Below are positions 1-8,124 of a DNA stretch of 64,000 nucleotides, piece after piece. Source of the DNA: Peribacillus frigoritolerans. Its GTDB lineage: Bacteria > Bacillota > Bacilli > Bacillales > DSM-1321. The notes beneath the pieces are model-generated. The model made no database searches. It was given only the letters and a program-made list of their open reading frames with translations, and was not told where the DNA came from. The position numbers and the translations under genes were made by a program. How positions within the stretch are numbered: position 1 is the stretch's first letter; the number at the start of each line of letters is the position of its first letter. The stretch covers positions 124,001 through 188,000 of the forward strand of contig NZ_JAUUTW010000001.1 in assembly GCF_030676415.1 (NCBI RefSeq), given 5' to 3'.

Positions 1-365
1 TCAGGCTTCAGTGATGCGATTTTCTCTAAGTTAACTTCATGTTCAACACCAACAACTTCGACCCCATCCATCTCATCTTTAATATGATCGTACCAAGGGT
101 CACCAAGCCATGATTGAACGGCGCCAACAGGTTTAATTCCTAAAGCAAGTAATGCCTCAGTGCCTTCATTTGTTAGAACGACCACTCTTTTAGGCGTTTC
201 TTTCAACTCGGCAGTACCCATGGCATGCTCAATTGTGTAGCTTTTCTCCTCTTTCTTGCCTTCAGCTTTATTTCCATCGGCTTTCTCATCCGAATTCCCG
301 CAAGCTGCTAGAAGGAAGACTGCAAATATTGTAAATATCGTTAATAAAGACTTAAATCTAAACAT
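1..365 (-). CDS. Iron-siderophore ABC transporter substrate-binding lipoprotein (N-terminal part, cut by window edge)
   Basis: The gene reads leftward out of the window, so only the first 121 codons are visible. It starts at ATG 363-365 behind a GGGAGGG ribosome site. Residues 1-20 are a lipoprotein signal with lipobox LLAAC followed by a charged, lysine- and glutamate-rich linker, as in Gram-positive binding lipoproteins. The segment TPKRVVVL and the following GIKPVGA are typical of the first lobe of FecB/FhuD-type binding proteins. It is divergent from two FecCD permeases and shares a Fur-box region with them. B. subtilis YfiY (schizokinen/arthrobactin) has the same divergent arrangement with yfiZ-yfhA, so that is the likely counterpart; the ligand is inferred only. 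Confidence 0.85.
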   Translation of the reverse strand, partial: MFRFKSLLTIFTIFAVFLLAACGNSDEKADGNKAEGKKEEKSYTIEHAMGTAELKETPKRVVVLTNEGTEALLALGIKPVGAVQSWLGDPWYDHIKDEMDGVEVVGVEHEVNLEKIASLKP

Positions 366-394
366 CTATGTATCCCTCCCAATTTTTCAGCAAA

Positions 395-409
395 TGATAA
401 TCATTCGCA
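395..409. promoter_or_regulatory. Fur box (left, near the binding-protein gene)
   Basis: TGATAATCATTCGCA is a 7-1-7 inverted repeat close to the Bacillus Fur consensus TGATAAT-N-ATTATCA, with a perfect left arm and five of seven bases in the right arm. It lies about 30 nt upstream of the reverse-strand binding-protein start and probably controls that gene under iron limitation. Confidence 0.7.
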
Positions 410-458
410 CTTAACAGCATCATCATAAAATGAATATACTTTTCTGTCAACATATAAT

Positions 459-473
459 TGAAAATGATTCTCA
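459..473. promoter_or_regulatory. Fur box (right, near the permease genes)
   Basis: TGAAAATGATTCTCA is a symmetric 7-1-7 Fur box with one deviation from TGATAAT in each arm. It lies about 78 nt upstream of the first permease. With the second box at 395 it suggests Fur represses both divergent transcripts. Confidence 0.75.
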
Positions 474-550
474 AATTCGTTGACATAATCCTGTTAACGC
501 CAGTACAATTAAATAATGATTTACAAACGTGATTGGAAAGGTAACTGGAT

Positions 551-1555
551 ATGTTATTAAAAAATTCATGGCAGAAATGGATGGGGCTGTTCATTACCAT
601 TCTTTTGCTGCTGTTTTTACTGTGCTCCAGCATTGTATACGGTTATACAGATACAACATGGAAAATGGCAATCGATGCTTTTACCCATTTCAATGGGACG
701 AATGAACACATTGTCATTCAATCAGTCAGACTTCCGCGTGCCCTGATTGCTTCGGCAATTGGTGCGAGTTTAGCCATCTCGGGGGTCTTGATGCAAACGC
801 TAACTAAAAACCCCCTCGCCTCTCCTGATATATTCGGGGTCAACGCCGGGGCGGGATTGGCGGTGGTCACTGGGGTCACCGTTTTTGGGATAAGCAATCT
901 TCAAGTATTCACATGGCTGTCTTTCATAGGGGCGGCCATAGCCGCGATAAGCATATATATGATTGGAAGCATGGGGCGCGGCGGCTTGACACCGATGAAG
1001 CTGACATTGGCTGGTGCAGCCATGACGGCCATGGTAGCTTCACTTACACAAGGTCTTCTTGTTTCTAATGAAGCTCTTTTAGAGCAAGTCCTATTCTGGC
1101 TTGCCGGGTCCGTTTCCGGTAGAAGTCTAGACAATTTAGTTGCCGTCCTGCCTTATCTTGTCGTAGGTTGGGGCCTTGCCTTGATCATGTCCGGTAAAAT
1201 GAATGTGTTATCCATGGGTGAAGATGTTGCAAAAGGCCTTGGACTGAATATAGTTTTCCTTAAACTGGTTCTGGGGCTGGCAATCATCCTGCTCGCTGGC
1301 GGATCAGTAGCGGTTGCGGGTCCGATCGGCTTTATAGGAATCGTCGTTCCGCATCTTACCCGTTCTATAGTAGGCATCGATCATCGCTGGTTGATTCCCT
1401 TCTCTGGACTTTTCGGGGCGGTGCTTTTGATTTCAGCCGATGTCATATCCAGGTATATCCTGATGCCTCGAGAAGTTCCGGTTGGAGTCATGACAGCCAT
1501 AATCGGGACCCCATTCTTTATTTATATAGCTAGAAAGGGGTTCAGCGGTCGATGA
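551..1555 (+). CDS. yfiZ: FecCD-family iron-siderophore ABC transporter permease
   Basis: 334 aa, entirely hydrophobic with about nine membrane segments; B. subtilis YfiZ is of very similar length. The family hallmark RLPRALIAS near residue 60 is followed by the substrate-channel region LTKNPLASPD and, late in the protein, AGPIGFIGIVVPHLTR, the segment that contacts the ATPase. It forms one half of the membrane channel, with the next gene as the other half. No ATPase gene is visible; YfiZ-YfhA systems use an unlinked ATPase (YusV in B. subtilis). ATG 551 follows a GGAAAGG site. The symbol rests on gene order and family, not on alignment. Confidence 0.88.
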   Translation: MLLKNSWQKWMGLFITILLLLFLLCSSIVYGYTDTTWKMAIDAFTHFNGTNEHIVIQSVRLPRALIASAIGASLAISGVLMQTLTKNPLASPDIFGVNAGAGLAVVTGVTVFGISNLQVFTWLSFIGAAIAAISIYMIGSMGRGGLTPMKLTLAGAAMTAMVASLTQGLLVSNEALLEQVLFWLAGSVSGRSLDNLVAVLPYLVVGWGLALIMSGKMNVLSMGEDVAKGLGLNIVFLKLVLGLAIILLAGGSVAVAGPIGFIGIVVPHLTRSIVGIDHRWLIPFSGLFGAVLLISADVISRYILMPREVPVGVMTAIIGTPFFIYIARKGFSGR

Positions 1556-2607
1556 AGTCATATAAGAGCTTTCGTTTGTTTAATGAAAAAATATCATTCG
1601 TGATGGATAAAAAAGCTATGATCGTGATTTTCATCTTGTTTTTAGTCACTTCACTAGTGTTTGTAATCAGTACTGGAGTGGGTGAAATGAATATAAATCC
1701 GTTAAGTGTCCTCCAGGTCTTAATCGGAGGGGGGACGGAGAGCGATCGGCTTATTATCCAATCTTTCCGCCTGCCTAGAATAATTGTCGCCCTGTTGGTA
1801 GGGATGGGCCTTGCTGTAGCTGGAGGAATCCTTCAAGGGATGATTCGAAATCCACTTGCTTCGCCTGATATCTTGGGGATAACAGGGGGAGCGACCGTTG
1901 CGGTCGTTGGATTCTTGGCCATTTTTAGCGATAAGAATCATTCTTTAACAGTGAGCATCAATTGGCTGCCGTTAGCTGCATTCATTGGGGCTACAGTCGT
2001 GGCCTTACTTGTTTATTCCTTAGCCTGGAAAAATGGGGTTCCCCCGATAAGGCTTGTGTTGATCGGGATTGGGGTGATGGCTTTAATGAAGGCACTCACT
2101 ACGATGATGATGATTCTTGGCCCGGTCTTTCAAGCGAGCCAGGCAAACCTTTGGATCACGGGGTCAGTGTCCAACTCCACCTGGAATAATATCGCTGTAC
2201 TGGCACCATGGACGATTCTATTCCTGTTAATTGCCTTCCTGTATGCCAGAAATATTAATTTACAGGAGCTAGGCGATGATCTTGCAACGGGGCTTGGGGG
2301 ACATGTCCAAAAACAGCGGTTTGCGTTATTGATGATCAGTACGGCCTTGATTGGTGGTTCCACAGCTTTTGCTGGAGGAATAGGATTTGTGGGATTAATG
2401 GCACCCCACATGGCCAGAAGGCTGGTTGGTTCGAGTTTTGGAGTGTTACTGCCCGCTTCAGCTTTGCTTGGTGGCATCTTGGTTATGGTGGCGGATTTGA
2501 TTGGACGGACCCTATTCTCACCTTTGGAAATACCGGCTGGTGTTTTCACAGCGAGCATCGGGGCACCATACTTCATTTATTTACTTTATAAAACGAGGAA
2601 TTCGTAA
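1552..2607 (+). CDS. yfhA: FecCD-family iron-siderophore ABC transporter permease, second subunit
   Basis: 351 aa membrane protein starting inside the stop of the preceding permease (ATGA overlap), so the two are translationally coupled. It carries the same family signatures: SFRLPRIIVAL near residue 64, MIRNPLASPDILG, and AGGIGFVGLMAPHMARRLVG near residue 275. A charged N-terminal tail of about 20 residues precedes the first membrane segment. It should pair with the 551-1555 product to form the heterodimeric channel for a ferric siderophore. A hairpin directly downstream ends the transcript. Confidence 0.88.
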   Translation: MKSYKSFRLFNEKISFVMDKKAMIVIFILFLVTSLVFVISTGVGEMNINPLSVLQVLIGGGTESDRLIIQSFRLPRIIVALLVGMGLAVAGGILQGMIRNPLASPDILGITGGATVAVVGFLAIFSDKNHSLTVSINWLPLAAFIGATVVALLVYSLAWKNGVPPIRLVLIGIGVMALMKALTTMMMILGPVFQASQANLWITGSVSNSTWNNIAVLAPWTILFLLIAFLYARNINLQELGDDLATGLGGHVQKQRFALLMISTALIGGSTAFAGGIGFVGLMAPHMARRLVGSSFGVLLPASALLGGILVMVADLIGRTLFSPLEIPAGVFTASIGAPYFIYLLYKTRNS

Positions 2608-2622
2608 ATCGGGTAAATGTAG

Positions 2623-2660
2623 AAAGCAGCAGTCATCCTAGGGATGGCTGCTGCTTTATT
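2623..2660. terminator. Bidirectional terminator between the permeases and the YceI gene
   Basis: Stem AAAGCAGCAGTCATCC pairs with GGGATGGCTGCTGCTTT around a tiny loop, with A-rich and T-rich flanks on opposite sides. It sits between convergent genes and can serve both. Confidence 0.8.
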
Positions 2661-2663
2661 TCA

Positions 2664-3197
2664 TTAAGCTTCTTTAGCTGCTTCGATTTCGATGGTAAGC
2701 GTGATTTGATCGCCGATCAGTACGCCGCCTGTTTCTAATGCCGCGTTATAGGTTAGACCATAATCACTGCGTTTGACTTTCCCTTTTCCGCTAAACCCTG
2801 CTTTTTCATTTCCCCATGGATCTTTCCCTTGGCCTTCGAAGGTGATGCTGAAAGTTTCTTCTTGTGTGATTCCATTAAGAGTCACATTTCCAGTTACATC
2901 GTATTCATCTTCATTCGTTTTCACGATTTTTGTTGATTTGAATGTTAATGTAGGATTTTTTTCTACATCAAAGAAGTCAGCGGAACGCAAGTGATTATCC
3001 CGGTCTGCATTGCGTGTATCAATACTGGCCACATCAACGGTAAAATCGATTTCTGCAGTTGTTAGATCCAATGGGTTTGCTAGAATGCTTGCCTCGAACT
3101 TATTAAAACTTCCTTTTACTTTAGCGATCATCATATGTTTTACGGAGAATTCAATAGCACTGTGAGTAGGGTCGACTGTCCATTTTGTATTTGTCAT
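2664..3197 (-). CDS. YceI-family lipocalin-like protein
   Basis: 177 aa, cytoplasmic (no signal peptide), starting at ATG 3195-3197 behind AGGAGGAATAAAC. The sequence WTVDPTHSAIEFSVKHMM at residues 6-23 and the late GNVTLNGITQEETF and KVKRSDYGLTYNAAL segments are characteristic of the YceI beta-barrel family, which binds polyisoprenoid or amide lipids in solved examples. The physiological role in Bacillaceae is not established; the family is often induced by stress or quinone/MarR-type regulators. It has its own consensus promoter and a palindrome overlapping the likely transcription start. Confidence 0.85.
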   Translation of the reverse strand: MTNTKWTVDPTHSAIEFSVKHMMIAKVKGSFNKFEASILANPLDLTTAEIDFTVDVASIDTRNADRDNHLRSADFFDVEKNPTLTFKSTKIVKTNEDEYDVTGNVTLNGITQEETFSITFEGQGKDPWGNEKAGFSGKGKVKRSDYGLTYNAALETGGVLIGDQITLTIEIEAAKEA

Positions 3198-3242
3198 GTT
3201 TATTCCTCCTAATTATTAATCTTGAATTTATATATTTTTAAT

Positions 3243-3256
3243 TTGAGATATCTTAA
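3243..3256. promoter_or_regulatory. Candidate operator of the YceI gene
   Basis: TTGAGATATCTTAA is a 14-bp palindrome with one symmetric mismatch pair, lying just downstream of the -10 where a repressor would cover the transcription start. MarR-type regulators use sites of this shape; no regulator gene is adjacent. Confidence 0.4.
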
Positions 3257-3265
3257 CTTAATGTA

Positions 3266-3294
3266 ATTATAAGAGGTGAAAGCAATAGTGTCAA
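3266..3294 (-). promoter_or_regulatory. Sigma-A promoter of the YceI gene
   Basis: On the reverse strand a perfect -35 TTGACA (3289-3294) and perfect -10 TATAAT (3266-3271) are separated by exactly 17 nt. Such a strong promoter is likely held off by a repressor. Confidence 0.8.
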
Positions 3295-3324
3295 CTGAAA
3301 GTTTTCCTTAATTTTGAAAACATG

Positions 3325-3358
3325 AAAAACCCTGTGCATTTATGGGGCACAGGGTTCT
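3325..3358 (-). terminator. Terminator of the MMPL transporter gene
   Basis: Stem AACCCTGTGC / GCACAGGGTT (3328-3337 with 3347-3356) followed by a U-run on the reverse strand, 34 nt past the stop of the transporter. Confidence 0.8.
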
Positions 3359-3391
3359 TTCTTATGAAGAAGAGTAAAGCTGACACCTATA

Positions 3392-5614
3392 TTAATTGGC
3401 ATGTTCTTTCACTTCTTGATTGGTCACTTTACTCGGCCAAAAAGCACGGCGGCCAAGTAGGGCGGTGATTGCAGGAACAAGGAACGGGCGCACAATGAAT
3501 GTGTCCATTAACACACCAAGAGCAGTAATGAGACCGAATTGAACCAATACTTGAATCGGAAGTGTGGCTAGAACGGAAAAAGTGGCTGCCAAGATTATTC
3601 CGGCAGAAGTGATGACACCGCTAGTTTCGGCAACGCCCTTTCTGATGGCATTCTTGATTGGCATCGTTTCTTTCTTACGCCAAATGCTTGAAACCATGAA
3701 AATGTTATAATCTTCCCCAAGTGCAACGAGGAATACGAAAGAATAAAGTGGAATTGTCCCTTCTATGGCATCGACACCCATGAAATAGTGCAGGATTATC
3801 CAACCTAAGCCCATAGCTGCAAAGAATGAGAGAATGACTGTCCCCATTAAATACACCATGGCTGTCACAGATCGCAAGTAGGCTAAAAGGAGTAAGGAAA
3901 TCAGGACGATGATGATCGGGATGATCATGAATTCATCGGATTTTACGGTATCCCTATTATCGAATTGCGTCGCAGTTTGCCCGCCAATCCAAACCTTTTC
4001 ATCAACGGGAGATATATGGGCTGCCTTCAATTCTTTCTCCGCCATTGTGCGGATTTCCGGAATGGAATCAATTGCCTCGATATCATATGGGTTGATGTTG
4101 AATGTGACCTCATAGGATTGCAGATCTTTATTGGATTTACTTGTGACTGGATCGGCAACACTTTCAACAATATTCATCCCTTCTAATGCAGGCGCTAAAT
4201 CGATATCTTCACCATCCGTATCGACAACCACAGTGGCCGGTGCCAGTTCGCCCGGCGAGTACGAGTCGGAAATGACAGAATAGCCTTCACGGGAGTTCAT
4301 ATCTTCAGGAAAGGAAGAGAGAATATCATATGAATATTTTATTTGTGAAGAATATCCAGCTAAAACGCTGAAGATGATCAGGCATGTAAGAATGACGGTC
4401 CATGGCTTGGTTGTGACAATATGACCAATCCAGTTACCGATGCGTCCTTCTTTATGCTTTTTGACGGCTTTTCCCTTTTTCTGAGCCCGTGCTTCTTCCA
4501 TTTCTGGTGTACGCGGAACGATCGGGAAGAAGGAAGCCCTTCCGAATACAGAAAGCAATGCCGGTACAAGTGTTAAAGCTGCCAGCATCATGATTAAAAT
4601 GGACAAGCTGAATGGTACAGCAAAACGGTGGTAGGCTCCGTATTTGGCTACAAGCAATGTTAGCAGGGAGATGACGATCGTTAGGCCGCTCATCGCAATG
4701 GCACCTGATGAATCTTTAAATGCGGCTATCATGGCTTTCCGTTTGCTTTCATGATTTCTTAATTCACTTCTGTAGTGAGAAATTAAAAATAGACAATAAT
4801 CCGTTCCGGCACCGAATAATAATACGGTCATGATTGATATGGCCTGTGAATCGACTGTAATCCAACCATGATCTGCCATGAATCCAAGGATCGGGCTCGT
4901 GACAATATAGGCGAAGCCTACTCCGATTAGAGGAATGATGGCTAAAAGCGGAGAGCGGTAAATGAGTAATAACACGACAAGTACAAGTATTACTGTCGCT
5001 AATAGCAATTTGAAATCAGCACCTGAAAATAAACCCGTTGCATCCACGGATATCCCTACAGGGCCTGTCACTCGAAGGGATAATTCATCTGAATCTGTCG
5101 GGACCTTGAATGGGTCCGATCCAATGCGTTCCGATACTGCTTCATTAATGCTTTCAAGATTTTTTTCGAGAATTTCAGTCTCGGTCTTTTCTTTAAAGAA
5201 AAGCGGCTGTACGAAAGTCGTTCCATCTTCTGAAACCGATTCTTGAAGAGCGGGCAACGGAATTTCATGAAGCGGCGGTAAAAAAGATTGCTGTGTCAAT
5301 GGGTTATCTGTCAGTTCTTTCGAAAGGTACTGGATTTCAACAAAGTCGGACTCTGTCAGTCCACCTTCCCGATGCCATGTAAGCAGGGCAGGTAATCCAG
5401 AGGATTTTGGAAACTCTTCTTTAATAAGTTCATCAGCCACGACAGAAGGTGAGTCTTCAGGCAAGTCTGCGGCATTATTTGCTGTTCGATCATTAACGGC
5501 AGGCAATGTGAAGGTTAATGCGATTGCTGCAATTATCCATAGAGCAATGACAACCCAACGACTGGTTTTTCCGGTCATCATCCTGCCAAGTCTTCCTAAT
5601 ATTGATTCGTCCAA
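3392..5614 (-). CDS. MMPL/RND-superfamily membrane transporter (YdfJ-like)
   Basis: About 740 aa with the twice-repeated MMPL plan: one N-terminal membrane segment, an extracytoplasmic domain, then a five- or six-helix block, all duplicated. The diagnostic helix-4 motifs are GAGTDYCLFLISHYR (first half) and ALGEDYNIFMVSSIWR (second half), whose Asp/Tyr pairs carry the proton relay. A cytoplasmic lysine-rich loop joins the halves near residue 385. B. subtilis YdfJ is a relative; substrates are unknown, lipids or antimicrobials being likely. The open frame extends to GTG 5621, but GGGGTGA is correctly placed for TTG at 5612-5614, so I use that start. A reverse promoter lies at 5653-5682. Confidence 0.88.
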   Translation of the reverse strand: MDESILGRLGRMMTGKTSRWVVIALWIIAAIALTFTLPAVNDRTANNAADLPEDSPSVVADELIKEEFPKSSGLPALLTWHREGGLTESDFVEIQYLSKELTDNPLTQQSFLPPLHEIPLPALQESVSEDGTTFVQPLFFKEKTETEILEKNLESINEAVSERIGSDPFKVPTDSDELSLRVTGPVGISVDATGLFSGADFKLLLATVILVLVVLLLIYRSPLLAIIPLIGVGFAYIVTSPILGFMADHGWITVDSQAISIMTVLLFGAGTDYCLFLISHYRSELRNHESKRKAMIAAFKDSSGAIAMSGLTIVISLLTLLVAKYGAYHRFAVPFSLSILIMMLAALTLVPALLSVFGRASFFPIVPRTPEMEEARAQKKGKAVKKHKEGRIGNWIGHIVTTKPWTVILTCLIIFSVLAGYSSQIKYSYDILSSFPEDMNSREGYSVISDSYSPGELAPATVVVDTDGEDIDLAPALEGMNIVESVADPVTSKSNKDLQSYEVTFNINPYDIEAIDSIPEIRTMAEKELKAAHISPVDEKVWIGGQTATQFDNRDTVKSDEFMIIPIIIVLISLLLLAYLRSVTAMVYLMGTVILSFFAAMGLGWIILHYFMGVDAIEGTIPLYSFVFLVALGEDYNIFMVSSIWRKKETMPIKNAIRKGVAETSGVITSAGIILAATFSVLATLPIQVLVQFGLITALGVLMDTFIVRPFLVPAITALLGRRAFWPSKVTNQEVKEHAN

Positions 5615-5652
5615 TGAAGTCACCCCGCTTTTTGAATTTTTATCCTTAGTTC

Positions 5653-5682
5653 ATTATAATGGTGCGCTGTTGGCATATACAA
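5653..5682 (-). promoter_or_regulatory. Promoter of the MMPL transporter
   Basis: Reverse-strand -35 TTGTAT (5677-5682), 18-nt spacer, -10 TATAAT (5653-5658), about 35 nt from the start codon. The remaining intergenic stretch to 5908 is AT-rich and I see no other clear signal in it. Confidence 0.5.
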
Positions 5683-5908
5683 AAATGGGTACGCTCACTC
5701 CATGTTTCTGCTAAATGCATCAAAACTTTCTTATCATTATATGATTTAGGCCAGTTGTTAATGGCATGAAAATATGCTTCATCGATATATAGGGGAAAAG
5801 TACTTATTTAACTAATTTCAATTAAATTTGAAGATTGAAGAGTGAAATATAGGGAATAGGGGAAAGTATAGTAGCATTATGGATTTTATTAACAGAGGAG
5901 GGATTTTT

Positions 5909-7486
5909 TTGTCTGATAAATCTAAAAAACCAAATGATGAATCGAAAGAAACATTAACGAACAGGCAAGGGCACCCGGTAACGAATAACCAGAGTCTTAG
6001 AACTGTAGGGAACAGAGGTCCTAGTACACTTGAGAACTATGATTTCCTGGAAAAGATCAGCCACTTCGATAGGGAGCGTATCCCTGAACGGGTTGTGCAT
6101 GCCCGTGGTGCAGGTGCACATGGTTATTTCGTTCCGACCGGTAAAGCTGGGGACGAGCCGATTTCAAAATATACGAGAGCGAAGGTTTTTCAGGAAGAAG
6201 GTAAAAAAACCCCGGTATTCGTGAGATTTTCATCTGTTATTCATGGAGGGACGTCCCCGGAGACGTTACGTGATCCCAGGGGATTTGCCGTTAAATTTTA
6301 TACGGAAGATGGAAACTGGGATCTTGTAGGCAATAACCTGAAGATTTTCTTTATTCGTGATGCCATGAAATTCCCGGATTTGATTCATGCCTTCAAACCG
6401 GATCCGGTCACGAATATTCAGGATGGCAGGAGGATTTTCGATTTTTGCTCGAGTTCGCCTGAAACATTCCATATGATTACCTTTGTGTTTTCCCCATGGG
6501 GCATTCCAGCTAACTACCGCATGATGCAAGGGTCAGGGGTCAATACTTATAAATGGGTGAATGAGGAAGGGAAAGCAGTGCTTGTCAAGTATCACTGGGA
6601 ACCGAAACAAGGGATCAAGAACCTGACACAGCAAGAGGCAAATGAAATTCAAGCTACGAATTTCAATCATGCCACACAGGATCTATATGAAGCGATCGAA
6701 CGCGGGGACTATCCTGAATGGGATCTCAACGTACAGATCATGAGTGATGATGATCATCCTGAGTTGGATTTTGATCCGCTGGATGATACGAAGATCTGGC
6801 CGAAAGATGAGTTCCCATGGCTGCATGTCGGTACGATGGTCTTGAATAAAAACCCTGAAGACTATTTCACTGAAGTCGAACAGGCTGCATTCGGCACGGG
6901 TGTCCTAGTGGATGGACTGGACTTTTCTGATGACAAGATGTTACAGGGACGTACATTCTCTTATTCCGATACACAGCGTCACCGTGTTGGAGCGAATTAT
7001 CTGCAATTGCCGATTAATGCTCCAAAGAAACCAACAGCCACTAATCAGACTGGCGGACAGATGCAATATGAAGTTGGCAGAGGCAGCCAAAGCCCCCACA
7101 TCAACTACGAACCATCAACTGTCGGCGGTTTGAAAGAAGCCAAGCAGACGGGCAAGGAGCATACACCTATGGTGGAAGGGAAACTTGTTCGTGAGACAAT
7201 TGATCGCCAAAACAATACGAAACAGGCTGGTGAAACATTCCGTGAATTCGAGGATTGGGAAAAAGACGATTTAATTTCCAATTTAGTGGCGGCATTGGCT
7301 CCTGCCGACAAGCGCATTCAGGAAAAAATGATTGCACTTGCCGAAGAGGCCGATGAAGAGTATGGCCGCAGATTGAAAGAGGGGCTGGCCTCGGCATCTG
7401 AACATACGGAATCTTCAAAACCTCTGGGTGGGACTGATAACCCTGATGATGCCGTTAGAAAAGGACATGAAGCGGATCCATATTGA
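5909..7486 (+). CDS. katX: Heme catalase, KatX type
   Basis: 525 aa from TTG 5909, which has an ideally placed GGAGGG site; ATG 5879 would add ten residues but has no ribosome site. It dismutates hydrogen peroxide. The catalytic histidine is in [13 protein letters not shown], the distal asparagine in [14 protein letters not shown], and the heme-ligand tyrosine in [12 protein letters not shown]. The N-terminus, with [11 protein letters not shown] and [23 protein letters not shown] split across it, and the C-terminal extension resemble B. subtilis KatX, the forespore-made catalase that protects germinating spores, more than vegetative KatA. No clear sigma-F promoter could be identified by eye. 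Monocistronic, with its own terminator. Confidence 0.9.
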   Translation: MSDKSKKPNDESKETLTNRQGHPVTNNQSLRTVGNRGPSTLENYDFLEKISHFDRERIPERVVHARGAGAHGYFVPTGKAGDEPISKYTRAKVFQEEGKKTPVFVRFSSVIHGGTSPETLRDPRGFAVKFYTEDGNWDLVGNNLKIFFIRDAMKFPDLIHAFKPDPVTNIQDGRRIFDFCSSSPETFHMITFVFSPWGIPANYRMMQGSGVNTYKWVNEEGKAVLVKYHWEPKQGIKNLTQQEANEIQATNFNHATQDLYEAIERGDYPEWDLNVQIMSDDDHPELDFDPLDDTKIWPKDEFPWLHVGTMVLNKNPEDYFTEVEQAAFGTGVLVDGLDFSDDKMLQGRTFSYSDTQRHRVGANYLQLPINAPKKPTATNQTGGQMQYEVGRGSQSPHINYEPSTVGGLKEAKQTGKEHTPMVEGKLVRETIDRQNNTKQAGETFREFEDWEKDDLISNLVAALAPADKRIQEKMIALAEEADEEYGRRLKEGLASASEHTESSKPLGGTDNPDDAVRKGHEADPY

Positions 7487-7501
7487 TTGGACTGAAAAGA
7501 A

Positions 7502-7537
7502 GCAAACTTCCCTTTAAAGGGGTTTGCCTCTTTTTTT
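7502..7537 (+). terminator. Catalase terminator
   Basis: GCAAAC-TT-CCC pairs with GGGG-TTTGC around TTTAAA, followed by CTC and seven T residues. Confidence 0.8.
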
Positions 7538-7675
7538 GATGGGCATAATTGATGGATGTGTGGAATGTTCTCCTGATGATGCCTTGAAAATCAAGTGGGA
7601 AATTGATTGGCAAAAAACTTCATAATCATTTAAACTGAAACTACTCTATTTTTCTCTTATAAAGGAGATGAAAAA

Positions 7676-7906
7676 ATGATTAAAATTCTTTCTGCCCTTT
7701 TCCTTCCTTGTCTACTTGTCATGCTATTTTCAAGAGTCACCTATAACAATGTCGTAGGTCTTGTTTTAACAGTTGCCTTGATTACAGCTTCCGCATATAA
7801 AGGTTATACGCATACAAACTTATTGATCATCGTCGATGCCTTATCCCTGACAGTGGGATTTTGGTTATCAAAAAGAATGATGAAACGTACATCCAAGAGC
7901 GCCTGA
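7676..7906 (+). CDS. csbA: General stress membrane protein CsbA
   Basis: 76 aa, the same length as B. subtilis CsbA, with two or three hydrophobic helices (about residues 3-20, 26-42, 48-64) and a basic tail MKRTSKSA. ATG 7676 follows AAAGGAGATG. CsbA is a small sigma-B-controlled membrane protein of unknown function, always found just upstream of uvrB in Bacillus, and that position is kept here. I could not find a convincing sigma-B promoter (GTTT/GGGTAT) upstream. Its stop codon lies inside the left arm of its terminator. Confidence 0.85.
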   Translation: MIKILSALFLPCLLVMLFSRVTYNNVVGLVLTVALITASAYKGYTHTNLLIIVDALSLTVGFWLSKRMMKRTSKSA

Positions 7907-7925
7907 CATCAAAGGTGCTTTTTTT
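7898..7925 (+). terminator. csbA terminator
   Basis: AGCGCCT (7898-7904) pairs with AGGTGCT (7913-7919), then seven T residues. It separates csbA from uvrBA. Confidence 0.7.
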
Positions 7926-7979
7926 GTACTCAAACTTGTCATTCCCCTCAACGCAGCATGAAGTCCATAAAACAAAAAT

Positions 7980-7993
7980 AGAATGGATGTTCG
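7980..7993. promoter_or_regulatory. Candidate LexA (DinR) box of uvrBA
   Basis: AGAATGGATGTTCG matches the Bacillus SOS box CGAAC-N4-GTTCG at eight of ten defined positions. It lies about 140 nt before uvrB, just upstream of a -10-like TAGAAT at 8026-8031. The uvrBA operon is LexA-controlled in B. subtilis. Confidence 0.45.
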
Positions 7994-8124
7994 CTTATTG
8001 CTGGTTTGTTTTAAGGCTATTGTGGTAGAATGTGTATATATGCTTTATTAAACCGGAATAAATAGAAGGGACATAGGCATGTCCCGTTTTCATATAAAAA
8101 TATTTCAATAGGAGGCTATGCTTG

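Noticed and set aside
5653-5908. Sigma-F or sigma-B promoter for katX
   Set aside because: GGGGAAA-like blocks are present but no properly spaced -35 partner was found by eye.
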